A DNA stretch of 64,000 nt from Gemmatimonadota bacterium (GCA_016871895.1 VHBO01000007.1:1-64000), one strand, 5' to 3'. Positions 10,000 through 20,538 are shown, counted from the first letter of the stretch. The notes: generated by a model from the letters alone, not told the origin. Numbers and translations are program-made.

Positions 10000-11011
10000 C
10001 GTCGTCGAGGAGGTACCGCTGGAGGTCGACCTTGTCACGAACCTCGCCGGCGAAGGTGTCACGCACCGCGCGACCGTCGCGCTTCTCGACCAGGTGCGAC
10101 CGGAGTCGCTCGTCGAAGCGGCGCGCGGGGTGCTCGCCGCTGTAGCGCATCAGGTGATTCATCGCGATGACCTCCGCGATGACCGTGAGGTTCTTGCCGG
10201 GATTCAGCGGAATGGTGATCTGCGGGACCTCGACGCCCAGGATCTCCGTCGTCGTGGTATCGAGCCCCGTGCGATCCACGACCATCCCCTCCTGCCACGC
10301 CTGGAGCACGACGACGACCTCGATGCGCTTCTGCTGGCGCACGGCGCGGATGCCGAAGATCGACCGCACATCGATGAGCCCGATGCCCCGGATCTCCATG
10401 AAGTGCCGCTGCATCGGGTGCCCGGCCCCGATGAGGATTCCCGCCCCCTTCCGCCGCACCATCACGAGGTCGTCCGCGACGAGCCGATGGCCGCGCTCGA
10501 CCAAGTCGAGCACGCATTCGGACTTGCCGATCCCGCTCGCGCCGGTGACCAACAACCCAACCCCGTACACATCGGCGAGGGACCCGTGGAGGTTCGCGGT
10601 CGGCGCGAACGCCGCTTCGAGATACGGGGTGATCCGCCGATAGAACTCGTGCGTCTTGAGGCGCGACCGCAGGATCGCGACCCCCGCCGCGGTCGCCGCC
10701 GCCTCGAGCCCCTCGGGGAGGTCGAGCCCCTTTGTCACCATCACGCAGGGGATCGGGAAGGCGAGGAAGCTCCGCAGAATCCGATCGCGCTCCGCCGGCG
10801 CGAGCGAGCGGAGATACGTGACCTCGGTCTCGCCGAGCACCTGAATGCGCTGATGGACGAACCGCTCCACGAACCCGGCGAGCACCATCCCGGGCCCCGA
10901 GGCGTCGGGCATCGTGATCTCGCGGGCGAGCCCCTCGCGGCTCCCGAGGACCTCGAGCTCGAGGAGGTCCTCGGTCTGCTCGAACAGGCGCGCGACGCTG
11001 AGACTGCTCAT
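9992..11011 (-). CDS. hprK: HPr kinase/phosphorylase
   Basis: GASGIGKSECVLDLVERGHRLVADD; signature MEIRGIGLIDVRSIFGIRAVR. Confidence 0.96.
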   Translation of the reverse strand: MSSLSVARLFEQTEDLLELEVLGSREGLAREITMPDASGPGMVLAGFVERFVHQRIQVLGETEVTYLRSLAPAERDRILRSFLAFPIPCVMVTKGLDLPEGLEAAATAAGVAILRSRLKTHEFYRRITPYLEAAFAPTANLHGSLADVYGVGLLVTGASGIGKSECVLDLVERGHRLVADDLVMVRRKGAGILIGAGHPMQRHFMEIRGIGLIDVRSIFGIRAVRQQKRIEVVVVLQAWQEGMVVDRTGLDTTTTEILGVEVPQITIPLNPGKNLTVIAEVIAMNHLMRYSGEHPARRFDERLRSHLVEKRDGRAVRDTFAGEVRDKVDLQRYLLDDDE

Positions 11012-12123
11012 CGCACCCCCGCCGGGCGCGCCACGACGTCGCGGAGGTGGGCCTCCGTCTCACGGGCGCAACGCTCCCAGGTGAAGCTCTCGGCGAAGGT
11101 CCGCGCGGCGGCGCCCATCCGCGCGACGAGCGCCGGATCCTGCGCGAATCGGTCGAGGGCTGCGCCGAGCGCCGCGACGTCGCCGTGCGGGACGAGGAAC
11201 CCGGTCTCGCCGTGCCGCACCGACTCCCGGATCCCCGGCGAGTTCGAGGCGACCACGGGCGTACCAGAGGCCTCGGCCTCGACGTTCGTGAGCCCCCACC
11301 CCTCCTTCGGGGAGGCGAGGGCCACCGCCCACGCGCGACGCAACAGCGCCAGCTTCTCCGCCTCGGTCACGAATCCAAGGAACCGCACGCGCGCACCGAG
11401 GTCAAGCGAGGTGACGAGCCGTTCGAGTTCGGGGCGATAGTCCCCCGCTCCGGCGATCTCCAGCACGGCGTCCGAGGCCCGCACGCGCGCGAAGGCGCGG
11501 ATGATCAGGTCGACACCCTTGTAGCGCTTCAGCCGGCCGAGGTACGCGAACGTCGGGTGCGCCGCCCGCTGCGCGGCGTCGGGGGTGTAGTAGTTGAATG
11601 AGACGCCCGGGGGGATGACGACGACGTCGCGGCGCGGGATCCCGCGCGCGACGAGGTCGTCCGCAGTGCTCTCGCTGATGGCCTGAAACGGCACGCCCCG
11701 ATACATCCACGGGATCGGGCGCTCCGCCAGCCAGACGGCGGAGGCGAGGGCGGGATGCAGCTCCTGGAACGCCGCCTCGCCGAAGAGATGCGGCACCACC
11801 GCGACGACGCGCGGGACCCCCCAGCGCGTCGTGAAGAGCGGGACCTTGTTGATGTCCTCGTACAGCACGTCGAACGCACGTGACCGCAGCTGGGCGTCGA
11901 AGTAGCGGCGGACGAGGAAGGGGAAGCTCTGCCGCGTCCCCACGCGATGGATCTCGACGCCGTGCCGCGCGGCGCGGGGCGGGCATCCCGGCCAGCCGCC
12001 GCAGAGCAACGTCACCTCGTGTCCCCACGCCGCGAGCCGCTCGAGGATCTCGTGGAGATGCGTCTCGGCGCCACCCGCGAGCGGGTTCTCGAGGTCCTGC
12101 CAGTTGACCGCCAGCACCTTCAC
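11008..12123 (-). CDS. Glycosyltransferase family 4
   Basis: VKVLAVNWQDLENPLAGGAETHLHEI...FAYLGRLKRYKGVDLIIRAF...SPKEGWGLTNVEAEASGTPVVASNSPGIRE. Confidence 0.92.
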   Translation of the reverse strand: MKVLAVNWQDLENPLAGGAETHLHEILERLAAWGHEVTLLCGGWPGCPPRAARHGVEIHRVGTRQSFPFLVRRYFDAQLRSRAFDVLYEDINKVPLFTTRWGVPRVVAVVPHLFGEAAFQELHPALASAVWLAERPIPWMYRGVPFQAISESTADDLVARGIPRRDVVVIPPGVSFNYYTPDAAQRAAHPTFAYLGRLKRYKGVDLIIRAFARVRASDAVLEIAGAGDYRPELERLVTSLDLGARVRFLGFVTEAEKLALLRRAWAVALASPKEGWGLTNVEAEASGTPVVASNSPGIRESVRHGETGFLVPHGDVAALGAALDRFAQDPALVARMGAAARTFAESFTWERCARETEAHLRDVVARPAGVR

Positions 12124-12542
12124 GTCAGTCGGCCCATCCGCCGCGCCAACGCGTCGAGCACGCCGTTCACGAAGCGCGCCGCCGTCTCCGTACCGAACCG
12201 TTCGGCGAGGCGCACCGCCTCTTGGATCACCACCCGCGGCGGCGTGCCCCCCTGCATCAGCTCCGCAGCGGCGACGCGGAGCACCGACCGCTCGATGTGC
12301 CCGAGCCGGTCGAGCCGCCAGTTCGTGGTCACCTCGCCGAGCTCGGCGTCGATCCCGGCCTGCTCGGCGGCGAGGAGCCGCACGAGATCCGAGGCGAAGG
12401 CCCGCTCGTCGGGCGCGACCCCGAGATCGTCCCAGACCGTCTGCGCGACGCGCAGCAGGTCGGCGTCGGCCCCGCGGACATCCCACGCATAGGCCGCCTG
12501 GAGGGCGCGGGAGCGCCCACGCGTCTCAAGCCGCGCCGGCAT
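12120..12542 (-). CDS. nusB: Transcription antitermination factor NusB
   Basis: RSRALQAAYAWDVRG; WRLDRLGHIERSVLRVAAAELM; VIQEAVRLAERFGTETAARFVNGVLDAL. Confidence 0.95.
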   Translation of the reverse strand: MPARLETRGRSRALQAAYAWDVRGADADLLRVAQTVWDDLGVAPDERAFASDLVRLLAAEQAGIDAELGEVTTNWRLDRLGHIERSVLRVAAAELMQGGTPPRVVIQEAVRLAERFGTETAARFVNGVLDALARRMGRLT

Positions 12543-13026
12543 CGTCGTCCTCCGCGGTCGCGAGGTCGAGCCGCGCGAAGAGATCCGCCATCTCGAGGGC
12601 CGCCACCGTCGCGTCCCACCCCTTGTTGCCGTGCGCGCCCCCGGCGCGCGCCTCGGCCTGCGCCATCGTGTCGCAGGTGAGCAGCCCGAAGCCGACGGGA
12701 ACGCCGAACTCCCCCTGCAGCAGGGCGAGCCCGCGCGAGGCCTCCCCCGCCACGAAGTCGAAGTGCGGGGTGTCGCCGCGGATCACGGCCCCGAGCGCGA
12801 CGCAGGCATCGTAGCGGTCGGTCTGCAACGCCTTCGCGACCGCGGGCGGGAGCTCCCACGCCCCCGGCACCCAGAGGATGTCGACGTCGTCGAGCGCCAC
12901 GCCGTGCTTGAGGCACGCCTCGAGCGCCCCCTGCACGAGCGGCTCGGTGATCGTCCGGTTGAACTGCGCCGCCACGACGACGACGCGCTTCCCCGCCCCC
13001 TCGGGCATCCCGATGAATTCCGGCAT
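12526..13026 (-). CDS. ribH: 6,7-dimethyl-8-ribityllumazine synthase
   Basis: VVVVAAQFNRTITEPLVQGAL; VPGAWELPPAVAKAL; ALGAVIRGDTPHFDFV. Confidence 0.97.
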   Translation of the reverse strand: MPEFIGMPEGAGKRVVVVAAQFNRTITEPLVQGALEACLKHGVALDDVDILWVPGAWELPPAVAKALQTDRYDACVALGAVIRGDTPHFDFVAGEASRGLALLQGEFGVPVGFGLLTCDTMAQAEARAGGAHGNKGWDATVAALEMADLFARLDLATAEDDDAGAA

Positions 13027-14225
13027 CAGACGGCCCTCAGGTGACCGAGTTTGGTACGCTTCGTCTCGAGGTACCCTGCGTTCTCCGCCGTGGGCGGGGA
13101 GATGATCGGCACCCGCTCCCCGAGGCGGATGCCATAGCCCTCGAGCCCGACGAGCTTCCGCGGGTTGTTGGTGATCGGCCGGATCGCGGTGACGCCGAGA
13201 TCGAGGAGGATCTGCGCCCCGATGCCGTAATTGCGCAGGTCCGGCGCGAACCCGAGGCGCTCGTTCGCCTCAACCGTGTCGGCGCCGGCGTCCTGGAGCG
13301 CGTAGGCCTTCAGCTTGTTCAGCAGGCCGATGCCCCGTCCCTCCTGATCGAGATAGACGATCACGCCCTTCCCCGCCTCCACGACGAGACGCATCGCCTC
13401 GTGCAGCTGCCACCGACAATCGCATCGGATGGAATGGAAGGTGTCGCCGGTCAGGCACTTGGAGTGCATCCGCACGAGCACATCCTCGGCGTCCGCGACG
13501 TCACCGTAGACGAGCGCGACGTGCTCGCGGGCGTCGACGTCGTTGCGATACCCGACGAGTCGGAACTCACCGAACTCGGTGGGGAGTCGGACATCGGCCT
13601 CCCGATGCACGAGCCGCTCGTGACGCAGACGGTAGGCGACGAGCTGGGCGACCGTGACGAAGGTGAGCCCGTGCCGCTGCGCGAAGGTCTCGAGCTGCGG
13701 TCGACGCGCCGAGCTGCCGTCCTCGGTGAGGATCTCGCAGATGACGCCGGCGGGCCGGAGCCCGGCGAGCCGCATGAAATCGACCGCGGCTTCGGTGTGG
13801 CCCACGCGCTGCAGCACCCCGCCCTCGCGGGCGCGGAGCGGGTGGACATGCCCGGGGCGCCGCAGATCGGTCGGCACGGTGCCTGGGAGCGCCAGCAGCC
13901 GGATCGTCGTCGCCTGGTCGGAGGCGCTGATCCCGGTGGTGACGCCGTGCGCGGGAGCGGCGTCGACGGTCACGGTGTACGCGGTCCGAAGGGCGTCGGT
14001 GTTCTCGGACCCCATCGGCGGGAGGTCGAGCTGGGCGACGCGCTCCGGTGAGAGCGCGACGCAGATCATCCCCTTGGCCTCCATCAGAAAGTTGACCATC
14101 TGGGGAGTGACGAACTCAGCCGCGCCGACGAGGTCGCCCTCGTTCTCGCGGTCCTCATCGTCCGCGACGACGATGAACTTGCCCTGCCGCAGGTCGTCGA
14201 TGGCCTGCTCGATGGTGCCGAACAT
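13026..14225 (-). CDS. ribBA: Bifunctional 3,4-DHBP synthase/GTP cyclohydrolase II
   Basis: FIVVADDEDRENEGDL; HSKCLTGDTFHSIRCDC; YLDQEGRGIGLLNKLKAYALQDAGADTVEAN; ATG at 14223-14225. Confidence 0.97.
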   Translation of the reverse strand: MFGTIEQAIDDLRQGKFIVVADDEDRENEGDLVGAAEFVTPQMVNFLMEAKGMICVALSPERVAQLDLPPMGSENTDALRTAYTVTVDAAPAHGVTTGISASDQATTIRLLALPGTVPTDLRRPGHVHPLRAREGGVLQRVGHTEAAVDFMRLAGLRPAGVICEILTEDGSSARRPQLETFAQRHGLTFVTVAQLVAYRLRHERLVHREADVRLPTEFGEFRLVGYRNDVDAREHVALVYGDVADAEDVLVRMHSKCLTGDTFHSIRCDCRWQLHEAMRLVVEAGKGVIVYLDQEGRGIGLLNKLKAYALQDAGADTVEANERLGFAPDLRNYGIGAQILLDLGVTAIRPITNNPRKLVGLEGYGIRLGERVPIISPPTAENAGYLETKRTKLGHLRAV

Positions 14226-14227
14226 GA

Positions 14228-14824
14228 TCAGGAGGTCAGGAGGGGCGCCGCGAGGCGCTGGAGATACTTCGCGAGGATATCGGCTTCGAGGTGGACGCGG
14301 TCGCCGGCCCGGCGTTCCCCGAGGGTGGTGTGGCGCATCGTGTGCTCGATGATCGAGAGCTGCAGCCGGCCCGGGGCGGGGAGCGCATTGACCGTGAGAC
14401 TCACGCCGTCGACCGCCACCGAGCCGAGCGGCACCAGAAGCGCCGCCACCGCATCGGGAACCTCGACGTCGATGAGCCACGCATCCCCGACCGCACGGGT
14501 CTCGAGGACGACGCCGACCCCGTCGACGTGGCCCTGCACGATGTGGCCGCCGAGCCGATCACCGACGGCGAGCGCGCGCTCGAGGTTCAGACGACGTCCG
14601 GGCGCCCACGCGCCGGTCGTGGTGCGGTCGAGCGTGGTGACGACGGCGGCGACGGTGAACCATCCGGGGCCGTGCGCGCGGACCGTGAGACAGGCACCGT
14701 CACAGGCGATGCTCTCGCCATCCTGCAGCCCCTCATACGGCGCCTCGATGACGAACGTGCGCCCGGCGTCCGTGGTGGACACCTCGCGGACGCGCCCGAT
14801 GGCGGTGATGAGACCGGTGAACAT
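14228..14824 (-). CDS. ribE: Riboflavin synthase alpha subunit
   Basis: MFTGLITAIGRV; IACDGACLTV; GHIVQGHVDGVG; VAVDGVSLTVN. Confidence 0.96.
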   Translation of the reverse strand: MFTGLITAIGRVREVSTTDAGRTFVIEAPYEGLQDGESIACDGACLTVRAHGPGWFTVAAVVTTLDRTTTGAWAPGRRLNLERALAVGDRLGGHIVQGHVDGVGVVLETRAVGDAWLIDVEVPDAVAALLVPLGSVAVDGVSLTVNALPAPGRLQLSIIEHTMRHTTLGERRAGDRVHLEADILAKYLQRLAAPLLTS

Positions 14825-14850
14825 CGCGATGGACGGCAGAAGGGGTGGAA

Positions 14851-15894
14851 TCAGCGGTCGTCAGGGGCCCAGACCGACTCAACGTCGGCGCCGAGGGTCC
14901 GGCGCGAGACCAGCCGCCATCCCTGCGGTGGTCGGCCCCCGGCCGACGGCGTCCCCGGCGGCGCCGGGATCGCCCCGGCCCCGAGCAGGACCGGCGCCTC
15001 AAAGATAACCAGACGATCGACCAATCCAGCCTCCAGCAGGGAGGTCCCGAGGGCCGCCCCGCCCTCCACGAGCAGGTGCCCCACCCCGGCCTCCCGGAGG
15101 CGCTCGAGCTGGCCGGCGAGCGTCGGGGCCCGCAGCACGCGCACGCCGGTGGGCGCCTCGGCAGCGGCCTCCGACGTCACCACCCAGGTCGGCCGCCGGC
15201 CGGCGGTCCGCACGAGCGCGCACACCGACGGGAGATGGTCCGGCGAGCCGAAGACCCCGCGGACCGGGGCGACCCGCGGGCGCCGCCCGTGCCGCACCGT
15301 CAGCTGCGGGTCGTCGGCGATCGCGGTCCCCATCCCCACGGCAATGGCGTCAACACCGGCGCGGAGCCGATGCACCGCGCGCATCGCGTCAGGCCCCGTG
15401 AGCTGCATCCGCGCCCGATTGGCCGGCGCCACCATCCCATCGGCGGAGATCGCGAGCTTCAACGTCACGAACGGCCGACGGGAATCCCGATAAGAAAAGA
15501 GGAAGGGCGCGTTCAGTTCCGCGGCGGCCGCCCGCTCGACACCGGTCGTGACCGCGATCCCCGCCGCGCGGAGCATCGCCACCCCACCGCCCGCCTGCGG
15601 GTTCGGGTCCTCCACCGCGACGATGACGCGCGCGACACCGGCCGCGATGATCGCCTCGGTGCACGGCGGCGTCTTGCCGTGATGCGTGCACGGTTCGAGG
15701 GTGACGTAGAGGTCGGCCCCACGGGCCAGCGACCCGGCGGCGGCGAGTGCCATCACCTCGGCGTGCGGACCACCGTACGCGGCGTGCCACCCCTCGGCGA
15801 TGACCGCCCCATCACGAACGACGACGGCGCCGACCAGAGGGTTCGGCGCCGTCCATCCCCAGCCGCGCCGCGCCACCCGGAGGGCGCGACGCAT
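14851..15894 (-). CDS. ribD: Bifunctional diaminohydroxyphosphoribosylaminopyrimidine deaminase/5-amino-6-(5-phosphoribosylamino)uracil reductase
   Basis: MRRALRVARRGWGWTAPNPLVGAVVVRDG; GGPHAEVMAL; YVTLEPCTHHGKTPPCTEAI; exact start uncertain (could be slightly upstream). Confidence 0.94.
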   Translation of the reverse strand: MRRALRVARRGWGWTAPNPLVGAVVVRDGAVIAEGWHAAYGGPHAEVMALAAAGSLARGADLYVTLEPCTHHGKTPPCTEAIIAAGVARVIVAVEDPNPQAGGGVAMLRAAGIAVTTGVERAAAAELNAPFLFSYRDSRRPFVTLKLAISADGMVAPANRARMQLTGPDAMRAVHRLRAGVDAIAVGMGTAIADDPQLTVRHGRRPRVAPVRGVFGSPDHLPSVCALVRTAGRRPTWVVTSEAAAEAPTGVRVLRAPTLAGQLERLREAGVGHLLVEGGAALGTSLLEAGLVDRLVIFEAPVLLGAGAIPAPPGTPSAGGRPPQGWRLVSRRTLGADVESVWAPDDR

Positions 15895-15941
15895 CCGGGC
15901 CGCGTCGCGCGGGCCCGGCAGCGGGGCGAGTCCCTCGCGGG

Positions 15942-16895
15942 TCAGAAGCCCGCGCGGATCCCGATCGACCCGTACAGGCGCTTCGCGTTCGGACCGGTCG
16001 AGAAGGTGTTGTAGGTGGTGATGTCCCCGCCGGAGACCTGACCGACCTCCGCGACGATGCGCGCGATCAGCAGGTTGAGCCCGAGCGAGCCGTACATCGT
16101 CGTGCGCTTGGTGGCCACCGATGCGTTGACGTTCGGGATGGTGAGGCCGGTCGCCGTCACACCGATGTTCGCCGAGGCATCGTACGAGTCTTGGCCGTAG
16201 CCCGCGGCCACCTGGAGCATCAGGAGGTTCTTCTGCGCGCTGAGCCGCCACGAGCTCGTCGTGAGCGCGAAGTCCTGCATGTTGAAGTTCACGCCGCTCG
16301 CCCCGGCCTGCAGCGACACGGTGGGGAGGTCGCGCTTGAGGTACGAGAAGGTCACGCCCGGCACGATGAGCGACTGCTGGAGCAGTCCGACGCGGACGCC
16401 ATAGCCGATCTTCAGTGCACCGTCGGCCGGGGCGATCGAGACGGCGCCGGCATCCACCTCAGGGACGTAGGTCGCGCTCGCGAGGAGGTCGACGCCGCCG
16501 ACGCGCGTCACGCCGAGCCCGATTCCCTGAAAGACGCCAACCGAGGCGTCGACCGTCGGGAACGCCACCATCGCGTCCTTGGTGCCGAGGTTCGTCCCCG
16601 GGGAGGCGTTCGCCGAAGTCAGGGGGCCGAGCTCTGGAGCGGAGCCAAGAACCGCGTTGAGTCGGACCGCGACGGCGAAGTGCGGGAGCCCGCCGACGGT
16701 GGTGCCGAGCCCGAGGGTATGACTCCCGCCGGCGACGGCGGTCCCGAGCTGCGGCGCCATATAGGCGAAGAGGTCGGCGGCGTTGCACTGCAGGTCGCGC
16801 GTCTGCGTGAGCGCCCCGGCAGGGCACCCGTTCTGCGCGAGCGCCGGCGTGGCGGCGACGGTGAGGGCGGCGAGGGCGACGGCGAGGCGACGCAT
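15942..16895 (-). CDS. Hypothetical outer-membrane protein (signal peptide, beta-strand-rich, C-terminal Phe)
   Basis: MRRLAVALAALTVAATPALAQNG...RLYGSIGIRAGF. Confidence 0.65.
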   Translation of the reverse strand: MRRLAVALAALTVAATPALAQNGCPAGALTQTRDLQCNAADLFAYMAPQLGTAVAGGSHTLGLGTTVGGLPHFAVAVRLNAVLGSAPELGPLTSANASPGTNLGTKDAMVAFPTVDASVGVFQGIGLGVTRVGGVDLLASATYVPEVDAGAVSIAPADGALKIGYGVRVGLLQQSLIVPGVTFSYLKRDLPTVSLQAGASGVNFNMQDFALTTSSWRLSAQKNLLMLQVAAGYGQDSYDASANIGVTATGLTIPNVNASVATKRTTMYGSLGLNLLIARIVAEVGQVSGGDITTYNTFSTGPNAKRLYGSIGIRAGF

Positions 16896-16911
16896 CGGTG
16901 AGCTCCTGAGG

Positions 16912-17943
16912 TCAGACGAGGTAGACCCGCCCCGTGCCGGGACGGAGGTGGCCGAGCATACAACTATCGACGCCGGCCCGGGCGGAAAGGTCACGGATGC
17001 GGGGCGCGGTGGCTGTGTCGCAGGTCACAATCATCCCGATTCCCATGTTGAAGGCACGGAACATCTCGTCCGTCGCGACCTGCCCGGCCTCCTGCAGCAC
17101 GCGGAAGACGGACGGCACGGCCCACGCCGACGTCTCCACCACGGCATCGAGATGCGGCGGGAGGGCCCGATCGAGATTCCCGGGGATGCCCCCACCGGTG
17201 ATATGCGCCATACTGTGCACCTCGCCGAGCACTGGGCGGAGGATCGGCAGGTACGATCGATGGACGGCGAGCAGGACGTCGGCGACGGTCGCGCCGCCGG
17301 CGTCAGGGAACGGGTCGTGCGGCCCGAGCCGGAGCCGCTCGGACACGATGCGCCGCGCCAAGGAGTAGCCATTGGTGTGCAACCCGGTCGAGGCGAGCCC
17401 CACAAGGACATCCCCGTCACGGGCGCCGGCTGAGGTGATCACCGCCTCCTCCTCCACCACCCCGACGATGAATCCGGCGAGGTCATAGTCGGGCGCGGTG
17501 TAGACCCCGGGCATCTCCGCCGTCTCCCCGCCCACGAGCGAGGCCCCGTTCTCGCGGCACCCGGCGGCGACGCCGGCGACGATCGCCTCCACCACCGAGG
17601 GCACGAGTGTCCCGAACGCCACATAATCGAGGAAGAAGAGCGGGGTCGCGCCTTGGACAAGGATGTCGTTGACGCAGTGGTTCACGAGGCAGTGCCCGAT
17701 CGTGTCGTGGCGATCGGCCTCGATGGCGACCTTGATCTTCGTCCCGACGCCATCGGCGCTCGAGACGAGCAGCGGACGCCGCACGCCGTCGGGGACGCGG
17801 AACATCCCGCCGAAGCCGCCGAACGCCCCGCGCGCACCGGCCGTGAAGGTCGACTCGACGAGCCGCTTGATGCGGTGCTTGGAGTCCTCGGCCGCGACGA
17901 TGTCGACGCCGGCGGCAGCGTAGGTCAGGGCGTCGCTGCTCAC
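16912..17943 (-). CDS. purM: Phosphoribosylformylglycinamidine cyclo-ligase
   Basis: YAAAGVDIVAAEDSKHRIK; SSADGVGTKIKVA; GGETAEMPGVY; HITGGGIPGNL. Confidence 0.97.
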   Translation of the reverse strand: MSSDALTYAAAGVDIVAAEDSKHRIKRLVESTFTAGARGAFGGFGGMFRVPDGVRRPLLVSSADGVGTKIKVAIEADRHDTIGHCLVNHCVNDILVQGATPLFFLDYVAFGTLVPSVVEAIVAGVAAGCRENGASLVGGETAEMPGVYTAPDYDLAGFIVGVVEEEAVITSAGARDGDVLVGLASTGLHTNGYSLARRIVSERLRLGPHDPFPDAGGATVADVLLAVHRSYLPILRPVLGEVHSMAHITGGGIPGNLDRALPPHLDAVVETSAWAVPSVFRVLQEAGQVATDEMFRAFNMGIGMIVTCDTATAPRIRDLSARAGVDSCMLGHLRPGTGRVYLV

Positions 17944-18857
17944 GCGTCGAGCGCCTGATCGAAGCTCACGAGCCGATGGAAGTCGGCGACGCGTCGCTCG
18001 ATGTCGGCGCGCGAGACCTCGAGGAGGCGAGTGATCGAGAAACCCTCGACGACGAACGAGCCCATCGCGGAGCCGAGCACCACGGCGCGCCGCAGGTTGG
18101 CATCGGTGAGGTCACGCGTCCGGGCGAGCCATCCCATAAAGCCGCCGGCGAAGGAGTCCCCCGCCCCGGTCGGGTCGAAGACCGACTCGAGGGGATAGGC
18201 CGGGGCGAAGAAGACCGAGTCGCGGGTGAACATGAACGCGCCGTGCTCTCCCTTCTTGATGAGCACCGTGCGCGGCCCGCGCGCGAGGATCCATCGCGCC
18301 GCCTGCACGAGGTTGGCCTGCTCCGTCAGCTGGCGCGCCTCGCCGTCGTTCAGCGTGATCAGGTCGACCTGGCCGAGCAGCTCCAGCAGATTGGCCCGCC
18401 GCGACTCGATCCAGAAATTCATCGTGTCGCAGGCGACGAGCTTCGGCTTCCGGACCTGCCGGAGGACGTCGAGCTGCAGCCGCGGGTCGATGTTCGCGAG
18501 GAAGACGAACTCCGCGTCCCGGAAGCCCTCGGGGAGCTTGGGCCGGAAGTGCGAGAAGACCCCGAGCCGGGTCTCGAGCGTCTCCGCCGAGTTGAGATCG
18601 TGCCGGTACCGCCCGCGCCAGCGGAACGACTCCCCCTCCGCCCGCTCCAGCCCGCTGAGGTCGACGCCGCGCGCCGCGAGGGGTTCGAGCTTCTCCACCG
18701 GGTAGTCGCTGCCGACGACACCGACCATCTGCACCGGAACCTGATGCGAGGCCGAGGCAGAGAAGTAGTTGGCGGAACCGCCGATGACCTCCTCGGCCTT
18801 GCCGAAGGGGGTCTCGACCGAATCGAGCGCGACGGAGCCGACGACGAGAAGCGACAT
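17940..18857 (-). CDS. PfkB family carbohydrate kinase
   Basis: VVGSVALDSVETPFG...GGSANYF; PTGAGDSFAGGFMGWLA. Confidence 0.93.
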   Translation of the reverse strand: MSLLVVGSVALDSVETPFGKAEEVIGGSANYFSASASHQVPVQMVGVVGSDYPVEKLEPLAARGVDLSGLERAEGESFRWRGRYRHDLNSAETLETRLGVFSHFRPKLPEGFRDAEFVFLANIDPRLQLDVLRQVRKPKLVACDTMNFWIESRRANLLELLGQVDLITLNDGEARQLTEQANLVQAARWILARGPRTVLIKKGEHGAFMFTRDSVFFAPAYPLESVFDPTGAGDSFAGGFMGWLARTRDLTDANLRRAVVLGSAMGSFVVEGFSITRLLEVSRADIERRVADFHRLVSFDQALDA

Positions 18858-18894
18858 TGGGCGACGGATCAGGGGTGGGCGTGCAGCATGCGGC

Positions 18895-20538
18895 TCACAT
18901 CCGCTCGGGCGCGGAGATCCCGAGGAGGGCGAGGCCGTTGGCGAGGGTGATGCGGGCGGCCTTGGCGAGCGCGAGCCGGGCGTCCATCACTGCCGGCGCC
19001 TCGCCCAGGACGTGGTGCTTGTGGTACCAGGTGTGGACAAGGCGCGCGGTCTCGAGGAGCCAATTGGCGACGCGATGCGGCTCGAGCGCGTCGGCGGCCC
19101 CCGCGACGAGCGCCGGCCAGTCGAGCAGCGCCTTCACGAGTGCGCGCTCCTCGGGCGTGTCGAGCACCGCCCACGAGACGCCGTCACCCGTGACGCGCGA
19201 CGCATCGACCTCTCCGACGCGGAAGATCCCGCAGAGACGCGCGTGCGCCATCTGGATGTAGTACACCGGGTTCTCCTCTGACTGCGCCCGCGCGAGATCG
19301 ACGTCGAAGACGAGCTGCGAGTCCCCCTTCCGCATCAGGAAGAAGTACCGGACCGCGTCACGCCCGACCTCATCGATCAGATCGCGCACGGTGACGTAGC
19401 TGCCGGCGCGCTTGGAGATCTTCACCTCGTCACCGCCGCGCACCACCGTGACCATCTGATGGAGCACGTACTCGGGAGAGCCGACGGGGATCCCCACGCC
19501 GAGGGCCTGCAACCCGGCCCGGACGCGCGCCGTGGTGCCGTGATGGTCCGCCCCCTGCACGTTGATCGCGCGCGAGAAGCCGCGCGCGAACTTCGTCACG
19601 TGATACGCGACGTCCGGGACGAAGTAGGTGAAGGTCCCGTCCCGCTTCCGCATCACGCGGTCCTTATCGTCGCCGAACGCCGTCGTCCGGAGATAGAGCG
19701 CGCCGTCGTCCTCGAAGGTGTACCCCGCCGCGACGAGGTCGGCGACGGTCCGCTCGACGCGCCCGTCGGTGTAGAGCGACGACTCTAGGTAGTAGACATC
19801 GAAGCGGACGCCGAAGGCCCGCAGATCGAGGTCCTGTTCCTTCCGCAGTTCACGGACCGCGACGGTGCGCACCTGCTCGAGGTCGTCCCCCCGCGCGTCG
19901 GCGGAATGTTCCGCGGCATACCGCTCCGCGATCTCCGCGATGTAGGCCCCGTGATACCCGCCCTCGGGAATCTCGAGCGGGAGGCCAGCGCGCTCGCGGA
20001 GCCGCGCCTGCACCGAGCGGGCGAGATTCGCGATCTGCACGCCGGCATCGTTGTAGTAAAACTCGCGTGTGACGTCCCAGCCTTGCGCGGTGAGCAGGGC
20101 AGAGATCGCGTCGCCGAGCGCGGCCTGCCGACCGTGGCCCACGTGCAGCGGCCCCGTCGGGTTCGCCGAGACGAACTCGACGACGACGGTGCGGCCGAGC
20201 GGGGCGTCGGCGCGCCCCCACCCCTCCCCGGCCTCGAGGATGCGGGCGAGCCCGGCGGCGAGGTCACCGGTGTCGAGCCGGAAGTTGATGAACCCCGGAC
20301 CGGCGACCGAGGCCTCGGCGACACCCGCCGCAGCGAGATCGAGGGCGGCGACGAGCGCATCGGCGACCTCGCGCGGCTTCCGCCCGAGGGGCTTGGCGAG
20401 GGTCATCGCGACATTCGTCGCCCAATCGCCGTGGGACGGGTCCCGCGGACGCTCAAGGGCCGGCGCGACGTCCGCCGGCGCGCCCACGGCGACGGCGGCG
20501 TGGACGAGGGCCGCGCGCAACCGATCGACGGCGCTCAC
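18895..20538 (-). CDS. argS: Arginyl-tRNA synthetase (class I)
   Basis: [29 protein letters not shown] (HIGH-type); [33 protein letters not shown] start at 20536-20538. Confidence 0.96.
   Translation of the reverse strand: MSAVDRLRAALVHAAVAVGAPADVAPALERPRDPSHGDWATNVAMTLAKPLGRKPREVADALVAALDLAAAGVAEASVAGPGFINFRLDTGDLAAGLARILEAGEGWGRADAPLGRTVVVEFVSANPTGPLHVGHGRQAALGDAISALLTAQGWDVTREFYYNDAGVQIANLARSVQARLRERAGLPLEIPEGGYHGAYIAEIAERYAAEHSADARGDDLEQVRTVAVRELRKEQDLDLRAFGVRFDVYYLESSLYTDGRVERTVADLVAAGYTFEDDGALYLRTTAFGDDKDRVMRKRDGTFTYFVPDVAYHVTKFARGFSRAINVQGADHHGTTARVRAGLQALGVGIPVGSPEYVLHQMVTVVRGGDEVKISKRAGSYVTVRDLIDEVGRDAVRYFFLMRKGDSQLVFDVDLARAQSEENPVYYIQMAHARLCGIFRVGEVDASRVTGDGVSWAVLDTPEERALVKALLDWPALVAGAADALEPHRVANWLLETARLVHTWYHKHHVLGEAPAVMDARLALAKAARITLANGLALLGISAPERM

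Noticed and set aside
15895-15941. FMN riboswitch upstream of the rib genes
   Set aside because: The gap is too short and no RFN element consensus is seen there or upstream of the preceding gene.
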